From Sphingomonas mucosissima (GTDB taxonomy: Bacteria > Pseudomonadota > Alphaproteobacteria > Sphingomonadales > Sphingomonadaceae), in contig NZ_NBBJ01000001.1 of NCBI RefSeq assembly GCF_002197665.1, forward strand, positions 248,001 through 312,000: a stretch of DNA of 64,000 nucleotides. Reading direction: 5' to 3'. The notes under the pieces were generated by a model that saw only the letters and a list, made by a program, of their open reading frames with translations, made no database searches and had not been told where the DNA came from. Numbering within the stretch: position 1 is the stretch's first letter; every line of letters starts with the position of its first letter. Made by a program: the position numbers and the translations under genes. Positions 8,466 through 17,621 of this stretch are shown piece after piece.

Positions 8466-10598
8466 ATGGAAGTCAGACACGAAGCCGACGAATATGAGGC
8501 GCGCCTGGCCGACGTCATCAGCGTCGTGCGCGATACGATCCGCCGGCGTTGGAAGATCCTGGCGGCGGTGACCGCCGCGGTGTTCCTGACGGGAGTGATC
8601 GCCGTATCGTTCATGACGCCGAAATATACATCGACGGCGAAGGTGCGCCTTGATCCCTCGCGCAATCCGCTGGCGAACAATGCGCAGGCGACCCGCGCCG
8701 AACTGGCCCCGGAAGCGATCGAGACGGAAGTGACTGCCATTCGTTCGCTCGATCTCGCGCGCTCGATCGTGCGTGCTTATGGGCTTTCCGCAGACCCAGA
8801 ATTCGTCGAGGAGCTGGATCGCAACAGCGTCAACGTGGTCACCACGGAAGCGCGCGAGAACGCGCTTGCGGCGGCGGTCCTGTCGCACCTGAAGGTCGAT
8901 CGTGAGAAGCTGACCTATGTTCTCAACGTTCGCTTCACCTCCACGGATTCGCTGAAGGCAGCAAAGCTCGCGAATGCCTTTGCCGACGGCTATATCGAGA
9001 GCCGCACGACCAACAAGGTTGGCACGGCAGAGCGGCAGAGCGAGTGGTTCCAGCAGCGGCTGGATGAGCTCGGCAAGCAGGCCAGCGAAGCTGAAGCCCG
9101 CGCGGCGGACTTTCGTGCCCGTGCCGGCATTGTCGAAAGCAGCGTCGCTAACAGCACGGTCGGCACGATCAACGACCAGCAGGTGGCGCCGCTCGCGAGC
9201 AGCCTTGCGACCGCCGAATCCGATGCGGCGGCTGCGCGGGCGCGGCTCGCCGCAGCGCGCTCGCAGGTTTCGCGGGGTGGACTCGACGCCGTTTCGGAAG
9301 TGCTTGGGTCGGCAGTGATCGCCGATCTGCGCCGCCAGCGCGCCGAGGTGGTGCGCAGCCGCGGCGAGGTCGAGGCGCGCTATGGCGATCGCCACCCGGA
9401 GAGCATCCGGGTCCGCGATCAGCTTGTTGCCCTTGACTCGCAGATCGACGCGGAAGCTCGGCGGGTGGTCGGCTCGTTGCAGGCCAGTGCATCTGCTGCC
9501 GAAGCACGCTCAGCGAGCCTGCGCCAATCCCTGAACCAACTGGAACGGGAGCGCGAAACCAGCGCCCGCGATTCGGTAGCAGCCGCAAGCCTGGAGCGCG
9601 AGGCGGCGGCGAAGCGCGCCTTGTATGACAAGATGTCGCAGATGTCGCTGGAGAGCGCGCAGGCGGCGCGCCTGTCGATCGCCCAGGCCGAGGTGATCGA
9701 TCGCGCGGAGCCGCAGCCGCGACCAACTTCGCCCAACAAGCCGCTGCTCTATGCCCTGTCACTCCTTGTCGCGCTGGCGGCGGGCGCGGGCACGATCGCG
9801 GTCATGGAAATGACCAGCGGCGGGTTCCGCTCGGTCGAAGAGGTGCAGGACCAGCTCGGCATCCCGGTGCTCGCCGTGGTGCCAAAGGTGCCCAAGGGCC
9901 AGAATCCGGCCGATCTGATGCTGGAGCGGCCCACTTCCATGTTCGCGGAATCCTACCGGATCGCGCGCGCGGCGGTGCTTGGGGTCAAGGGGACGCGGTC
10001 GCCCAAGGTGATCGCGATCACTTCCTCGTTGCCGGCGGAGGGCAAGACGACGTCTGCCGTGGCCTTCGCCCGTACGTTAGCGACGGCTGGCGCGAAGACG
10101 CTGCTGGTAGAGTGCGACATCCGCCGTGCCGCCGTGCGCCAGATCGTGCGCACGCCGGTGCCCGCCGTCGGCTTGGTGGAAGTGCTGCATGGCGAGGCAA
10201 GCGTCGACGAGGCAATCCATCCCGGCGACGTACCCAACCTGGACCAGCTCCTCGTGCTCAGCCCGTATTTCTCGGCAGAGAATCTGTTCGGCGAGGGCCG
10301 CATGGAGCAGCTGCTGGGCACGTTGCGCGAGCGCTATGACCAGATCGTGCTCGATCTGCCCCCGCTGATGGGCCTGGCCGACGGCCGCTTCCTTGCGGTG
10401 CTCGCAGACGCCACGACGCTGGTGATCAAGTGGAACGCGACGCCGGTCTCAGCGGCAATTTCTTCGCTGAACTGGCTGCGCAGCGATGGCAGCAACCCGG
10501 TTGGCGCTCTTTACACCCAGGTCGATCCCGCGGCGCAGGCAGTGGGCGGCCTTTATTACTATTCCAAGCAATATTCGGATTATTACCAGGCGAACTAA
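8466..10598 (+). CDS. Polysaccharide co-polymerase with tyrosine autokinase domain (Wzc type)
   Basis: The 710-residue protein has an N-terminal Wzz domain (first membrane helix about residues 28-48, second about 425-445 preceded by the Pro-rich 'PQPRPTSPNKP'), a long coiled-coil periplasmic region, and a cytoplasmic kinase domain. The kinase carries Walker A (SSLPAEGKTT, about residue 518), Walker A' (LLVECDIRR, about 545) and Walker B (IVLDLPPLM, about 626). The last 17 residues hold six tyrosines, the usual autophosphorylation cluster. Both halves are in one polypeptide, unlike the split GelC/GelE pair. It controls chain length and polymerization cycling. Its TAA overlaps the stop of the convergent gene. 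Confidence 0.92.
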   Translation: MEVRHEADEYEARLADVISVVRDTIRRRWKILAAVTAAVFLTGVIAVSFMTPKYTSTAKVRLDPSRNPLANNAQATRAELAPEAIETEVTAIRSLDLARSIVRAYGLSADPEFVEELDRNSVNVVTTEARENALAAAVLSHLKVDREKLTYVLNVRFTSTDSLKAAKLANAFADGYIESRTTNKVGTAERQSEWFQQRLDELGKQASEAEARAADFRARAGIVESSVANSTVGTINDQQVAPLASSLATAESDAAAARARLAAARSQVSRGGLDAVSEVLGSAVIADLRRQRAEVVRSRGEVEARYGDRHPESIRVRDQLVALDSQIDAEARRVVGSLQASASAAEARSASLRQSLNQLERERETSARDSVAAASLEREAAAKRALYDKMSQMSLESAQAARLSIAQAEVIDRAEPQPRPTSPNKPLLYALSLLVALAAGAGTIAVMEMTSGGFRSVEEVQDQLGIPVLAVVPKVPKGQNPADLMLERPTSMFAESYRIARAAVLGVKGTRSPKVIAITSSLPAEGKTTSAVAFARTLATAGAKTLLVECDIRRAAVRQIVRTPVPAVGLVEVLHGEASVDEAIHPGDVPNLDQLLVLSPYFSAENLFGEGRMEQLLGTLRERYDQIVLDLPPLMGLADGRFLAVLADATTLVIKWNATPVSAAISSLNWLRSDGSNPVGALYTQVDPAAQAVGGLYYYSKQYSDYYQAN

Positions 10599-11503
10599 GC
10601 GCCCGTATGCGCGCGCCTGCGCCGGAGCCAGCGCTCCGGCCAGGCCGCCAGCGCAGAGGCCGAGAAGCGCATCTGCTTCACATCGACCAGCGATACGTCG
10701 CCAGCTTCCGACAATGTGTGGCAACCATCGGTGAACGGTGCCGCAGAGATAGGTGCGGCGAGCGTGCTCGCGACCGCCGTCACCGTGCGCGATGGTGTCA
10801 ACACATCGAAACGGAGCAGGCGCAGTCCCGTGCCATAGCTCCCGTCGCAGCGCTGAACGGGCAGGTGCACCTTGCCCTCGATCACGACCGGCGTTCCGCC
10901 GGGGCGCAGTCCTGCTGCATCAACAAGGATCGGATTGGCGGGGTGAGGCTGCCATGGCCCCTCCAGGCGATCCGCATAGGCGCCGCACAGGCTGGTCAGT
11001 CGACCCTCGGGCGGATCGGCCGGTGCGTAGAACAGCCACCACAATCCCTCGTGGCGAATCAGCGAAGCATCGAGCGGCACATGATCAAGCACGATCCGTC
11101 GCGCGCGTTCCCAGCCGAAGGGGAAGTCGGTCGCGCGATAGAGCCACAACGAACCAGATTCATGGGCCTCCGGTAGCATCCAGGTTTCCCCGTCCGCTTC
11201 AAAGACGAACGGGTAGGAAAGGTGCCACGGCTCGCGAAGGACCGCTTGTTGGTCAATGATCGCAAGGTTGGCATCCAGCACCAGAACCTCGATATGGCCA
11301 ACACCCGTGCGATAGCTGAAGCTTTCGGCGAAGACATGGAGGCGGCCATCGCGCCACAGGCCGAAGGGATCAGCCAGATAGTGCAGGCTGGAACGGTTCG
11401 GGAGCCAGCGTACAGGAACGTGATCCAAGGTGCCCGCACCGGCGATGCTTCGGATGTCCGCCGCAACTACGCCGCAGCGCCAAAAATCCTTTACTAACTG
11501 CAT
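10595..11503 (-). CDS. GINT1 N-terminal-domain-like beta-propeller protein
   Basis: The 302-residue product from the ATG at 11503 contains repeated blades with motifs such as 'HYLADPFGLWRDGRLHVFAE', 'HLSYPFVFEADGETWMLPE' and 'LIRHEGLWWLFYAP'. This ADP-F/FxE pattern resembles the five-bladed propeller (GH43/GH32-like) found at the N-terminus of the glucosamine inositolphosphorylceramide transferase family and in many bacterial polysaccharide loci. No GT64 catalytic domain is attached. Function is not established; it might act on a sugar of the EPS repeat or on a glycolipid. It is convergent with, and overlaps by four bases, the co-polymerase gene. Confidence 0.7.
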   Translation of the reverse strand: MQLVKDFWRCGVVAADIRSIAGAGTLDHVPVRWLPNRSSLHYLADPFGLWRDGRLHVFAESFSYRTGVGHIEVLVLDANLAIIDQQAVLREPWHLSYPFVFEADGETWMLPEAHESGSLWLYRATDFPFGWERARRIVLDHVPLDASLIRHEGLWWLFYAPADPPEGRLTSLCGAYADRLEGPWQPHPANPILVDAAGLRPGGTPVVIEGKVHLPVQRCDGSYGTGLRLLRFDVLTPSRTVTAVASTLAAPISAAPFTDGCHTLSEAGDVSLVDVKQMRFSASALAAWPERWLRRRRAHTGA

Positions 11504-11716
11504 TGTAGGTATCCTGCGCTCGATGGAGCCTCGCCCTTTCAACGCCAGCCCGCATGTGGCCAGACGCTGGAGGCAAGCGCCGTAACTCGTGCTGCCGCGC
11601 TTGCGATAGGCTGATCGCTCGCGTACCCAAGGGAAGCTTAGTTTGCCCTGAAAGTGTGTCGAGGGGTGATCGTTATTCGGGTGCCGCGGCGCCGGTCGAG
11701 GGCAGAAGTACGGTCG

Positions 11717-12181
11717 GTGTGGAGTAGGCGATCATCCCAGTTCACGGTTCTCGCGATCGCATCAGGCGGCGGGCATTGGGAGGAGCTGATGTTGCTGCGC
11801 CCGGCATTCGACGAAGGGTGCGTGGTTTTCGCCACCACCAACCGCGAGCTTGCCGTTCGCGACGGTGTGGATGGAGTGCATCTGCTGCCGGACGCAAACC
11901 GGGATGAGCCGATGCGCGCCTTAGCCTCGATGATCGCCTCCGCGCGCCTGATGCGGCGGGTGCGGCCGCATGTCGTGGTGACGACTGGCGCACTGCCCGG
12001 CCTGTTCTGTCTCATCTTTGGGCGGCTGTTGGGTGCCCGGACGATCTGGATCGACAGTATCGCCGCGTCCGACCGCCCATCGCTCAGCGGCGCCCTTGCC
12101 CGCCCGTTTGCGACCCGATGGTACACGCAATGGGAGCATCTTCAGTCTCCAGGGCGCGACTATGAGGGCGCGCTCCTGTGA
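11717..12181 (+). CDS. pssD: PssD/Alg14-like glycosyltransferase subunit
   Basis: The product (154 residues from the GTG at 11717; an upstream GTG at 11654 would add 21 mostly basic residues) carries 'VLAIASGGGHWEELMLLRPAF' near the N-terminus and 'RPHVVVTTGALPGLFCL' later, both typical of the Alg14/PssD family. This half anchors the enzyme and binds acceptor, while the Alg13/PssE half binds the nucleotide sugar. In rhizobia the pair transfers glucuronic acid to the lipid-linked glucose. The stop overlaps the next start (GTGA), so the two subunits are made in a coupled fashion. The start is uncertain because no strong ribosome site is seen. Confidence 0.82.
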   Translation: MWSRRSSQFTVLAIASGGGHWEELMLLRPAFDEGCVVFATTNRELAVRDGVDGVHLLPDANRDEPMRALASMIASARLMRRVRPHVVVTTGALPGLFCLIFGRLLGARTIWIDSIAASDRPSLSGALARPFATRWYTQWEHLQSPGRDYEGALL

Positions 12182-12687
12182 TTTTGGTGACGGTTGGGAC
12201 GCAATTACCCTTCGACCGCTTCGTCAAGATCATGGATCACCTAGCGCCGACACTGGATGAGGAGGTATTCGCGCAGACAGGGCGCGGCCATTATCAGCCG
12301 GTGCATATGCGCTCACAGCAAGTGATCGGGCCGATCGAGTTCGAGCGCCTGATCCAGCAATGCTCACGCATTATTTCCCATGCCGGCATCGGCACGATTG
12401 TGATGGCGCAAAAGCATCGAAAGCCGCTGATCCTGTTCCCGCGTCTCGGTGCGCTGGATGAGCATCGCAACGATCACCAGCTCGCAACCGTGCGTGCATT
12501 GCGCGGCCGCCCCGGCATTCACTGCGCGTGCAACGAGGCAGAACTGGAGGCGCTGGTGGCCGCGCACTTGCCAACGCCCGAGCCGGTAAGCGACCTTCCG
12601 GAGCGGGACCGCTTGCGCCGCGCGGTCGCGGGCTTCATCGGGGAGCAGCACCGCTTGTTCGACGCAAAGGACTCACGTCTTGTCTGA
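12178..12687 (+). CDS. pssE: PssE/Alg13-like glycosyltransferase subunit
   Basis: The 169-residue protein starts 'MILVTVGTQLPFDRFVKIMD' and contains 'CSRIISHAGIGTIVMAQKHRKPLILFPR' split by the usual GxGT loop, followed by 'DEHRNDHQ'. These are hallmarks of the Alg13/PssE catalytic half (GT28 C-terminal domain) that binds the UDP-sugar. With the preceding PssD-like protein it should form a membrane-bound transferase, probably glucuronosyl-(1-4)-glucosyl by analogy with Rhizobium PssDE. Initiation is at GTG overlapping the pssD stop. The 3' end overlaps the next ORF by eight bases. Confidence 0.85.
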   Translation: MILVTVGTQLPFDRFVKIMDHLAPTLDEEVFAQTGRGHYQPVHMRSQQVIGPIEFERLIQQCSRIISHAGIGTIVMAQKHRKPLILFPRLGALDEHRNDHQLATVRALRGRPGIHCACNEAELEALVAAHLPTPEPVSDLPERDRLRRAVAGFIGEQHRLFDAKDSRLV

Positions 12688-14044
12688 CGCCGTTCAACCG
12701 CCGAAGTCCGATACCCCGATGCTGACGCGCCGCCGGCGAAAGCCGCTGAACGCGCGCACGGCCGAGGCTGCTGCCTGGACGGACTGGATCGCGACGGCGG
12801 GGTTCACCGCGCTGCTGGCACTGACCATCCTCGGTCCTTCCATGACCAGCGAAAATTATGGGCTGCAGAGCCAGATCCGCATGGTTGGTTATCTGCTGAT
12901 TTCGCTTGCGGCGTTGGTTGCGTTGGAGCCGTGGCGGCGGCCGGAGCGGCTGCTGGTAGTGCCATGGCCGCTGCTGGTCGCGCTGGGCTGGTGCTGGTTC
13001 AGCCTCACGTGGGCAATTGAGCCGTCGGTCGGGCTGCGGCGGCTGGTGCTCACGTCGCTGGTATTGTGGTCCACGTTCGCGCTGGTGCGGAAGCTTGATC
13101 TCGAGCGTTCTATTCTGCTGGTTCGCGGCGTGTTGGTGATCACGTTGGTGGTGAACTTTGTGGTCGCGCTGACCAATCCGGCGGTGGGTGTCCACGCGGT
13201 GAACCCGAATGGCTTTGAGAGTGATCTAAGCGGCGATTGGCGCGGCATCATGATCCAGAAGAACTATGCCGGCCTCACCTGCGCCATGACGATCATGCTG
13301 TTCGCCTTTCATGCCGAACGAATGCATCTTGCTCTGAGGGCGGCCGTGATCGTTGCAAGCGCGGTGTTTCTCTACCTTTCGGACTCGCAGACGTCGCAGA
13401 TCATGGTCGTGGTGAGCCTGATCGTCGGAGGCATCTTCACGTGGCTGGCACAAACCAAGGGTCGCGAGCGGCTTGCCCCGGCTGGGCTGGCGTGGGTGCT
13501 ACTTGTAATCCCCGCCGTTCTGTTCGTGAGCATGGCGATCGACAACACGCCTTATTTGGAAATGCTGACCGATCCGGCGGGCTTCACTGGCCGAACCCAG
13601 ATCTGGACCGCGCTGGTCCGCTTCTACGCCGATTACCCGTTATTTGGCGCTGGCTATGGCTCCTTCTGGGATCTCGGGCCGACCGGGCCGATCTTCCAGT
13701 ACGCCAAGGGCTGGGTGACGGAGATCAGCCAGGGGCATAACGGTTATCTCGATCTGCTGGTCCAGATCGGCCTTCCCGGCACGCTGCTGGTGCTGTTTGC
13801 CACCTTGGTTTGGCCGACCCAGCGCTTGCTCCGCGGTGGCGATCATCCGGTGAGGCCGCTCGCTGCGGCCGCGTTCGTCTTCTGCCTTGGCCATAACCTC
13901 ACCGAGTCCATGCTGTTCGATCGCGATTCGCTGAGCCAGGTGTTCCTGCTGATCGCGCTCGCCTGGTTGTGGGTGGCGAGTGCCAGCGATGTGGCGGGCG
14001 CGCCGGGACCACGGGTGAGCTTGCCGCTAGGTCGGCGGCCCTGA
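12680..14044 (+). CDS. O-antigen ligase/polymerase family membrane protein (Wzy-like)
   Basis: This 454-residue protein is strongly hydrophobic, with about ten to twelve predicted membrane helices and a large periplasmic loop around residues 290-355 that includes 'FTGRTQIWTALVRFYADYP' and 'QGHNGYLDLLVQIGLPGTLL'. The latter (an HNxYLxLLxQxGLxG pattern) is the signature of the Wzy_C/O-antigen ligase family. In this locus it most likely polymerizes the EPS repeat units on the periplasmic side. Translation probably begins at TTG 12680 inside the pssE stop region, giving tight coupling; a later in-frame start would also leave all helices intact. Confidence 0.85.
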   Translation: MSDAVQPPKSDTPMLTRRRRKPLNARTAEAAAWTDWIATAGFTALLALTILGPSMTSENYGLQSQIRMVGYLLISLAALVALEPWRRPERLLVVPWPLLVALGWCWFSLTWAIEPSVGLRRLVLTSLVLWSTFALVRKLDLERSILLVRGVLVITLVVNFVVALTNPAVGVHAVNPNGFESDLSGDWRGIMIQKNYAGLTCAMTIMLFAFHAERMHLALRAAVIVASAVFLYLSDSQTSQIMVVVSLIVGGIFTWLAQTKGRERLAPAGLAWVLLVIPAVLFVSMAIDNTPYLEMLTDPAGFTGRTQIWTALVRFYADYPLFGAGYGSFWDLGPTGPIFQYAKGWVTEISQGHNGYLDLLVQIGLPGTLLVLFATLVWPTQRLLRGGDHPVRPLAAAAFVFCLGHNLTESMLFDRDSLSQVFLLIALAWLWVASASDVAGAPGPRVSLPLGRRP

Positions 14045-14082
14045 GCCGGGACGGACAGGCGGGGGCGGCGAGGGTGCGTCGC

Positions 14083-15138
14083 ATGCTGGTGTTGGGCGGC
14101 TCGCGTGCGCATCGGGGCGGGCTGGAATCCTTTTGCTCGCGCGCGGCCGAAGCGGTGAATGCAGCCGACGCCGGTTGGGCTGCGGAGTGGCAGACGACGG
14201 ACACGGCCTATCTGACCGCGCGACATTTGCCGCGCGCTGCCAGTCGTCTGGCCGTCCTGCGCCGGGCTGCCCGCGCGAATGTCGATCTCGTCTGGCTGCA
14301 ATGGAGCGCCATGGCTGACCTCGCGTTCCTCTGGCAGGCGCGAGCGCTCGGCCTGCCGGTGATGGTCACGCCGCATCTTGGCGCCAATGCTCGGTTGCAA
14401 CGCGTGCCCGCGCTGCGACGCGCCTGCGTCGCGTTGCTCAAGGGGGCGGATCGGCTGGCGCTGCTGTTTGCCGGACAGGAGGCGGAGATTGCACTGCCGG
14501 CCCGGGTGCCGCGCTCGCTAATCCGCACCTTCCTGCCGCCAGCCTGCCTGCGGACACCTCTTCTCGATCGCAGCGGCACGACGCTGCGGCTGGTCCATGC
14601 CGGCCGCCTGTCGGAGGGGAAGGGCACGTTCCGCACCGTGGCGCTCTGCGCCGCATTGCGCGCCCGCGGGGTCGCGGTCTCGGCCCGCATCATTGGACGT
14701 TCCGATGCCGCCACCATGGCGGCACTCCGCGCCGCGATCGCAGCACAAGGTCTCAACGACACCATCGAGCTGATCGAGTGGGTGGATGAGGCCGAACTCC
14801 TCCGCCTTCTGGGGGGAGCGGACGTCCTGGCTCACCTTTCGACGCTGGATAGTTTCCCGCTGATCGTGCTGGAAGCGATGGCAATGGGTGTCGTGCCGGT
14901 CGTCGGGGAGATGGCTGGAGCCCGTTCGATGGTGGCGCTGCACGGCGGCTACGTCGCGCGGGAAAGTGCCGCTGAGGACGCGGCGGCCTGGTTGGTCGAC
15001 AAATTGGGCGACGCCCTTCGTGCGCAAGGCGCGGCTGCGGCGCAGTCGGTGCGGTCGGCATACGGCTGGCAGGCCTGCGCGGAGCAGGTGATCTTGGCCG
15101 CAAACGCCACCTTGGGGCAGAGCGGGCGCGATCGCTGA
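14083..15138 (+). CDS. Glycosyltransferase family 4 protein
   Basis: From the ATG at 14083 the product is 351 residues. It starts 'MLVLGGSRAHRGGLESF', the glycine-rich loop of GT-B enzymes, and its C-terminal half has 'LRLVHAGRLSEGKGT' and 'DVLAHLSTLDSFPLIVLEAM', the GT4 motif with the E-x7-E region that binds the nucleotide sugar. It should act at the cytoplasmic face, adding a sugar to the lipid-linked EPS repeat. The stop overlaps the start of the next glycosyltransferase (TGATG). A GTG at 14074 is an alternative start. Sugar specificity cannot be read from sequence. Confidence 0.85.
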   Translation: MLVLGGSRAHRGGLESFCSRAAEAVNAADAGWAAEWQTTDTAYLTARHLPRAASRLAVLRRAARANVDLVWLQWSAMADLAFLWQARALGLPVMVTPHLGANARLQRVPALRRACVALLKGADRLALLFAGQEAEIALPARVPRSLIRTFLPPACLRTPLLDRSGTTLRLVHAGRLSEGKGTFRTVALCAALRARGVAVSARIIGRSDAATMAALRAAIAAQGLNDTIELIEWVDEAELLRLLGGADVLAHLSTLDSFPLIVLEAMAMGVVPVVGEMAGARSMVALHGGYVARESAAEDAAAWLVDKLGDALRAQGAAAAQSVRSAYGWQACAEQVILAANATLGQSGRDR

Positions 15139-16226
15139 TGTCGCAGCCCCGCCGCATCATGATGGTCGCGCCGCATTTTGAGGAATATGCGCTTTTCCTG
15201 TCGGTGGCGCTGGCGGGTCATGCGGATGTTCTGTTAATCGTCAACACGGCGGTCCTGGAGGCCGAGTTTGTCGGACGCGTGATGCCGACCCACCCGCGTT
15301 TGGATGTGCGCCACAGTGCATTCGCCTCGGCAGCAGAGTTGGTGCGTCTGATCGCTGCCATGCGCCGCTTCCGGCCCGATGTATTGCATTGGCAAGAGCC
15401 CTCAGGCCTGATCAAGGCGGCGTTCGCGGCAGTGACCGTCGTGACGGCCGGCCGGTCGGCGAGAACCGCGGTAACCGTTCACGATCCCGTGCCGCACGCG
15501 GGGCGTGACTCCCGCGTTGCCGCCCGTCTGGCGCGTCTACGCCGTTTCACGCGTGCGCGGGTCGACCGGCTCTTCTTGCACGGGCAGGCCTGTGTGGATC
15601 AGTATCAGCGTGATTATCTTCGATCGGTTCGGCCGGATCGGCGCGTTCGGTTGACCGAGCACGGCATTCTCCTGCCGCCGCCTGAGCCTCGCCCGAGCCC
15701 ACCTGCGTTCCGCGCGCTCATGTTCGGGCGAATGGAAGCCTACAAGGGGCTGGATACACTGGCCGCTGCCTTGGAGCGCCTGTCTGATGACGGGCGCGAC
15801 ATCGAGATCGAGATCGCCGGCCTCGGGCCCGAGATGGATCGGCTGGAGGCGCGACTGCGTCCGCTTCCTGGGGTGACGGCCACGAACATGTTCGTTCCAG
15901 CCGTGTCCCTGATCGATCGCATCAGCGCAGCAAGCTGCGTCGTGCTGCCCTACAAGGAGGCAAGCCAAAGCGGTGTTCTGGCCGCTGCCTTCGCCGGCGG
16001 CCGGTTTGTGATCGCCTCGAATGTGGGCGGGCTTGTTGATCTGGTGGACCATGGCAGCAACGGGCTGCTGGTCCCGCCTGATGATCCCGCGGCGCTTGCC
16101 GCAGCGCTGACGCAGGCCGCGACAGACCCAGCGCTGCGGGAGCGGTTAAGCGAAGGAGCAGCGCGAACTGCCGCACGTCGCCTGGATTGGCGCCGCATCG
16201 CGGTGCAACTGCTGTCGGATTATTGA
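15138..16226 (+). CDS. Glycosyltransferase family 4 protein
   Basis: The 362-residue protein has a GT-B layout: an N-terminal acceptor domain ('RFRPDVLHWQEPSGLIKAA') and a C-terminal donor domain with 'RALMFGRMEAYKGLDTL' and 'CVVLPYKEASQSGVLAAAFAGGR', followed by 'GSNGLLVPPDDPAALAAAL'. These features place it in GT4. It is translationally coupled to the preceding glycosyltransferase, so the two probably add successive sugars of the EPS repeat. It ends seven bases before the convergent initiating transferase gene. Donor and acceptor are unknown. Confidence 0.87.
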   Translation: MSQPRRIMMVAPHFEEYALFLSVALAGHADVLLIVNTAVLEAEFVGRVMPTHPRLDVRHSAFASAAELVRLIAAMRRFRPDVLHWQEPSGLIKAAFAAVTVVTAGRSARTAVTVHDPVPHAGRDSRVAARLARLRRFTRARVDRLFLHGQACVDQYQRDYLRSVRPDRRVRLTEHGILLPPPEPRPSPPAFRALMFGRMEAYKGLDTLAAALERLSDDGRDIEIEIAGLGPEMDRLEARLRPLPGVTATNMFVPAVSLIDRISAASCVVLPYKEASQSGVLAAAFAGGRFVIASNVGGLVDLVDHGSNGLLVPPDDPAALAAALTQAATDPALRERLSEGAARTAARRLDWRRIAVQLLSDY

Positions 16227-16232
16227 GCGCAT

Positions 16233-17621
16233 TCAGAAGGCGTTGCGGTGAACCACAACCTTCAGGGTCGCCACCAGGATCATCACGTCCCGCATCAGGC
16301 TCCAGCCGTTCACATACTCGAGGTCAGCGTCCAGCCGGTTGACGAGATCTTCCCGGCGATGGGTCGCCCCGCGAAAGCCGCGCACCTGGGCTAGTCCGGT
16401 CAAGCCCGGCTTGCAGACGTGCCGATGGTGATAGCGCTGGTCGACTTCCCAGAAGAGCTTGTCGCCGGCGAGCGAGCCGATGGCATGAGGCCGCGGGCCA
16501 ACGAAGCTCATGTCCCCCTTCAGAATGTTGAGCAGCTGGGGAAGCTCGTCGATGCTGGTGGCACGGATGAACTTGCCCACGCGCGTAATGCGAGCATCGT
16601 CGCGCAGGGTCGAAACGTTGCCGTCGCTGTCGCAGTCGGACTGCCGCATGCTCCGGAACTTGTACATGGCGAACAGGTGATTGCCCTTTCCGACGCGCGT
16701 TTGCACGAAAAGGATCGGGCCGCGGCTGTCCAGCTTCACCGCGAATGCGACCACCAGGAGCAATGGCGCGAGAAAGATCAGCGCCGGCACGGCAATCAAC
16801 AAATCCAGCATGCGCTTCAGAATGCGTTCGCGCAGCTTCAGTCCGCCGGCGGAAACCAAGACTGATGCGATCCCGGCGAAATGCTTGTTGCCGATCACGC
16901 CGATGGTATCCAGCTCGGGTATCAGAAGCTGTGCTTGAACGCTGGTGCCCTTCAGCACCGTTGCCCAATTTGCCCGCCTGGCAGGAGGGCAGGCGACATA
17001 TACCTCGTCAACGCCCTTGAGCTGACGGGCGAGCCGATCGAGCGCGAGCGGGTGAATGGTCGTCTCCGTCGATTCCACGGGTTCGCTCGAGACGATCTTG
17101 AGCCCCGGCGGGAGCGGAATGTTCACGCCATCGATGATCAGCATTCGGCTGAGCGCTGCGCCGCGAAACACGCGCTCGCTCCAAACGCCGATTATGCTGC
17201 GCACAAGAAGTAGCAGCGTCGCTGAGCCCACAAAGCTGAAGATCGTGCTGAGCCGCGAGATCGGTGACACCTCCTTCAGAAGAAAGGCGACAAAGATCGT
17301 TGTGAGGAACGCTGTCAGCAGCTTGGCACAGGCGATCCAGGCGGAAGAGCGCCACCGTTCCAGTGTAGTGGCGGAATAAGCACGTGAACCCAGCAGCAGG
17401 TAAATCGGCAGTACTGCCGCGAGCAGGGCGAAACTTTCCGACGGAAGTTCACGAAGGTCGGCAATCCAGCGGCCAATCGTGAAGCCAGTTCCAAGCGAAA
17501 ACATATCGCCAGCAACGAGTGCAGCGTAAAAGCGAAGCCGCATCGCACGCTTGTCCTCACTGGGGGACGTATCATTTTCGACCGGCGTTAGCCAATTCTG
17601 TGACGAAAACATTTCGGACAT
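16233..17621 (-). CDS. Initiating polyprenyl-phosphate sugar phosphotransferase (GelB/PssA type)
   Basis: The 462-residue product (ATG at 17621) has four to five N-terminal membrane helices, a CoA-binding-like middle domain and a C-terminal bacterial sugar-transferase domain. Within the latter, 'ILFVQTRVGKGNHLFAMYKF', 'TSIDELPQLLNILKGDMSFV' and 'GPRPHA' are diagnostic. It transfers a sugar-1-phosphate, probably glucose-1-P by analogy with GelB/SpsB, from UDP-sugar to undecaprenyl phosphate, the first step of EPS repeat synthesis. The best ribosome site (AGGGAGG) lies 13 bases from this ATG and much closer to an intervening ATG-TAA pair (17627-17632). Transcription opposes the rest of the locus. 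Confidence 0.9.
   Translation of the reverse strand: MSEMFSSQNWLTPVENDTSPSEDKRAMRLRFYAALVAGDMFSLGTGFTIGRWIADLRELPSESFALLAAVLPIYLLLGSRAYSATTLERWRSSAWIACAKLLTAFLTTIFVAFLLKEVSPISRLSTIFSFVGSATLLLLVRSIIGVWSERVFRGAALSRMLIIDGVNIPLPPGLKIVSSEPVESTETTIHPLALDRLARQLKGVDEVYVACPPARRANWATVLKGTSVQAQLLIPELDTIGVIGNKHFAGIASVLVSAGGLKLRERILKRMLDLLIAVPALIFLAPLLLVVAFAVKLDSRGPILFVQTRVGKGNHLFAMYKFRSMRQSDCDSDGNVSTLRDDARITRVGKFIRATSIDELPQLLNILKGDMSFVGPRPHAIGSLAGDKLFWEVDQRYHHRHVCKPGLTGLAQVRGFRGATHRREDLVNRLDADLEYVNGWSLMRDVMILVATLKVVVHRNAF

Noticed and set aside
8466..10598. Possible fusion artefact of separate chain-length and kinase genes
   Set aside because: The single-chain Wzc arrangement is normal, with both membrane helices, Pro-rich hinge, Walker motifs and tyrosine tail in order.
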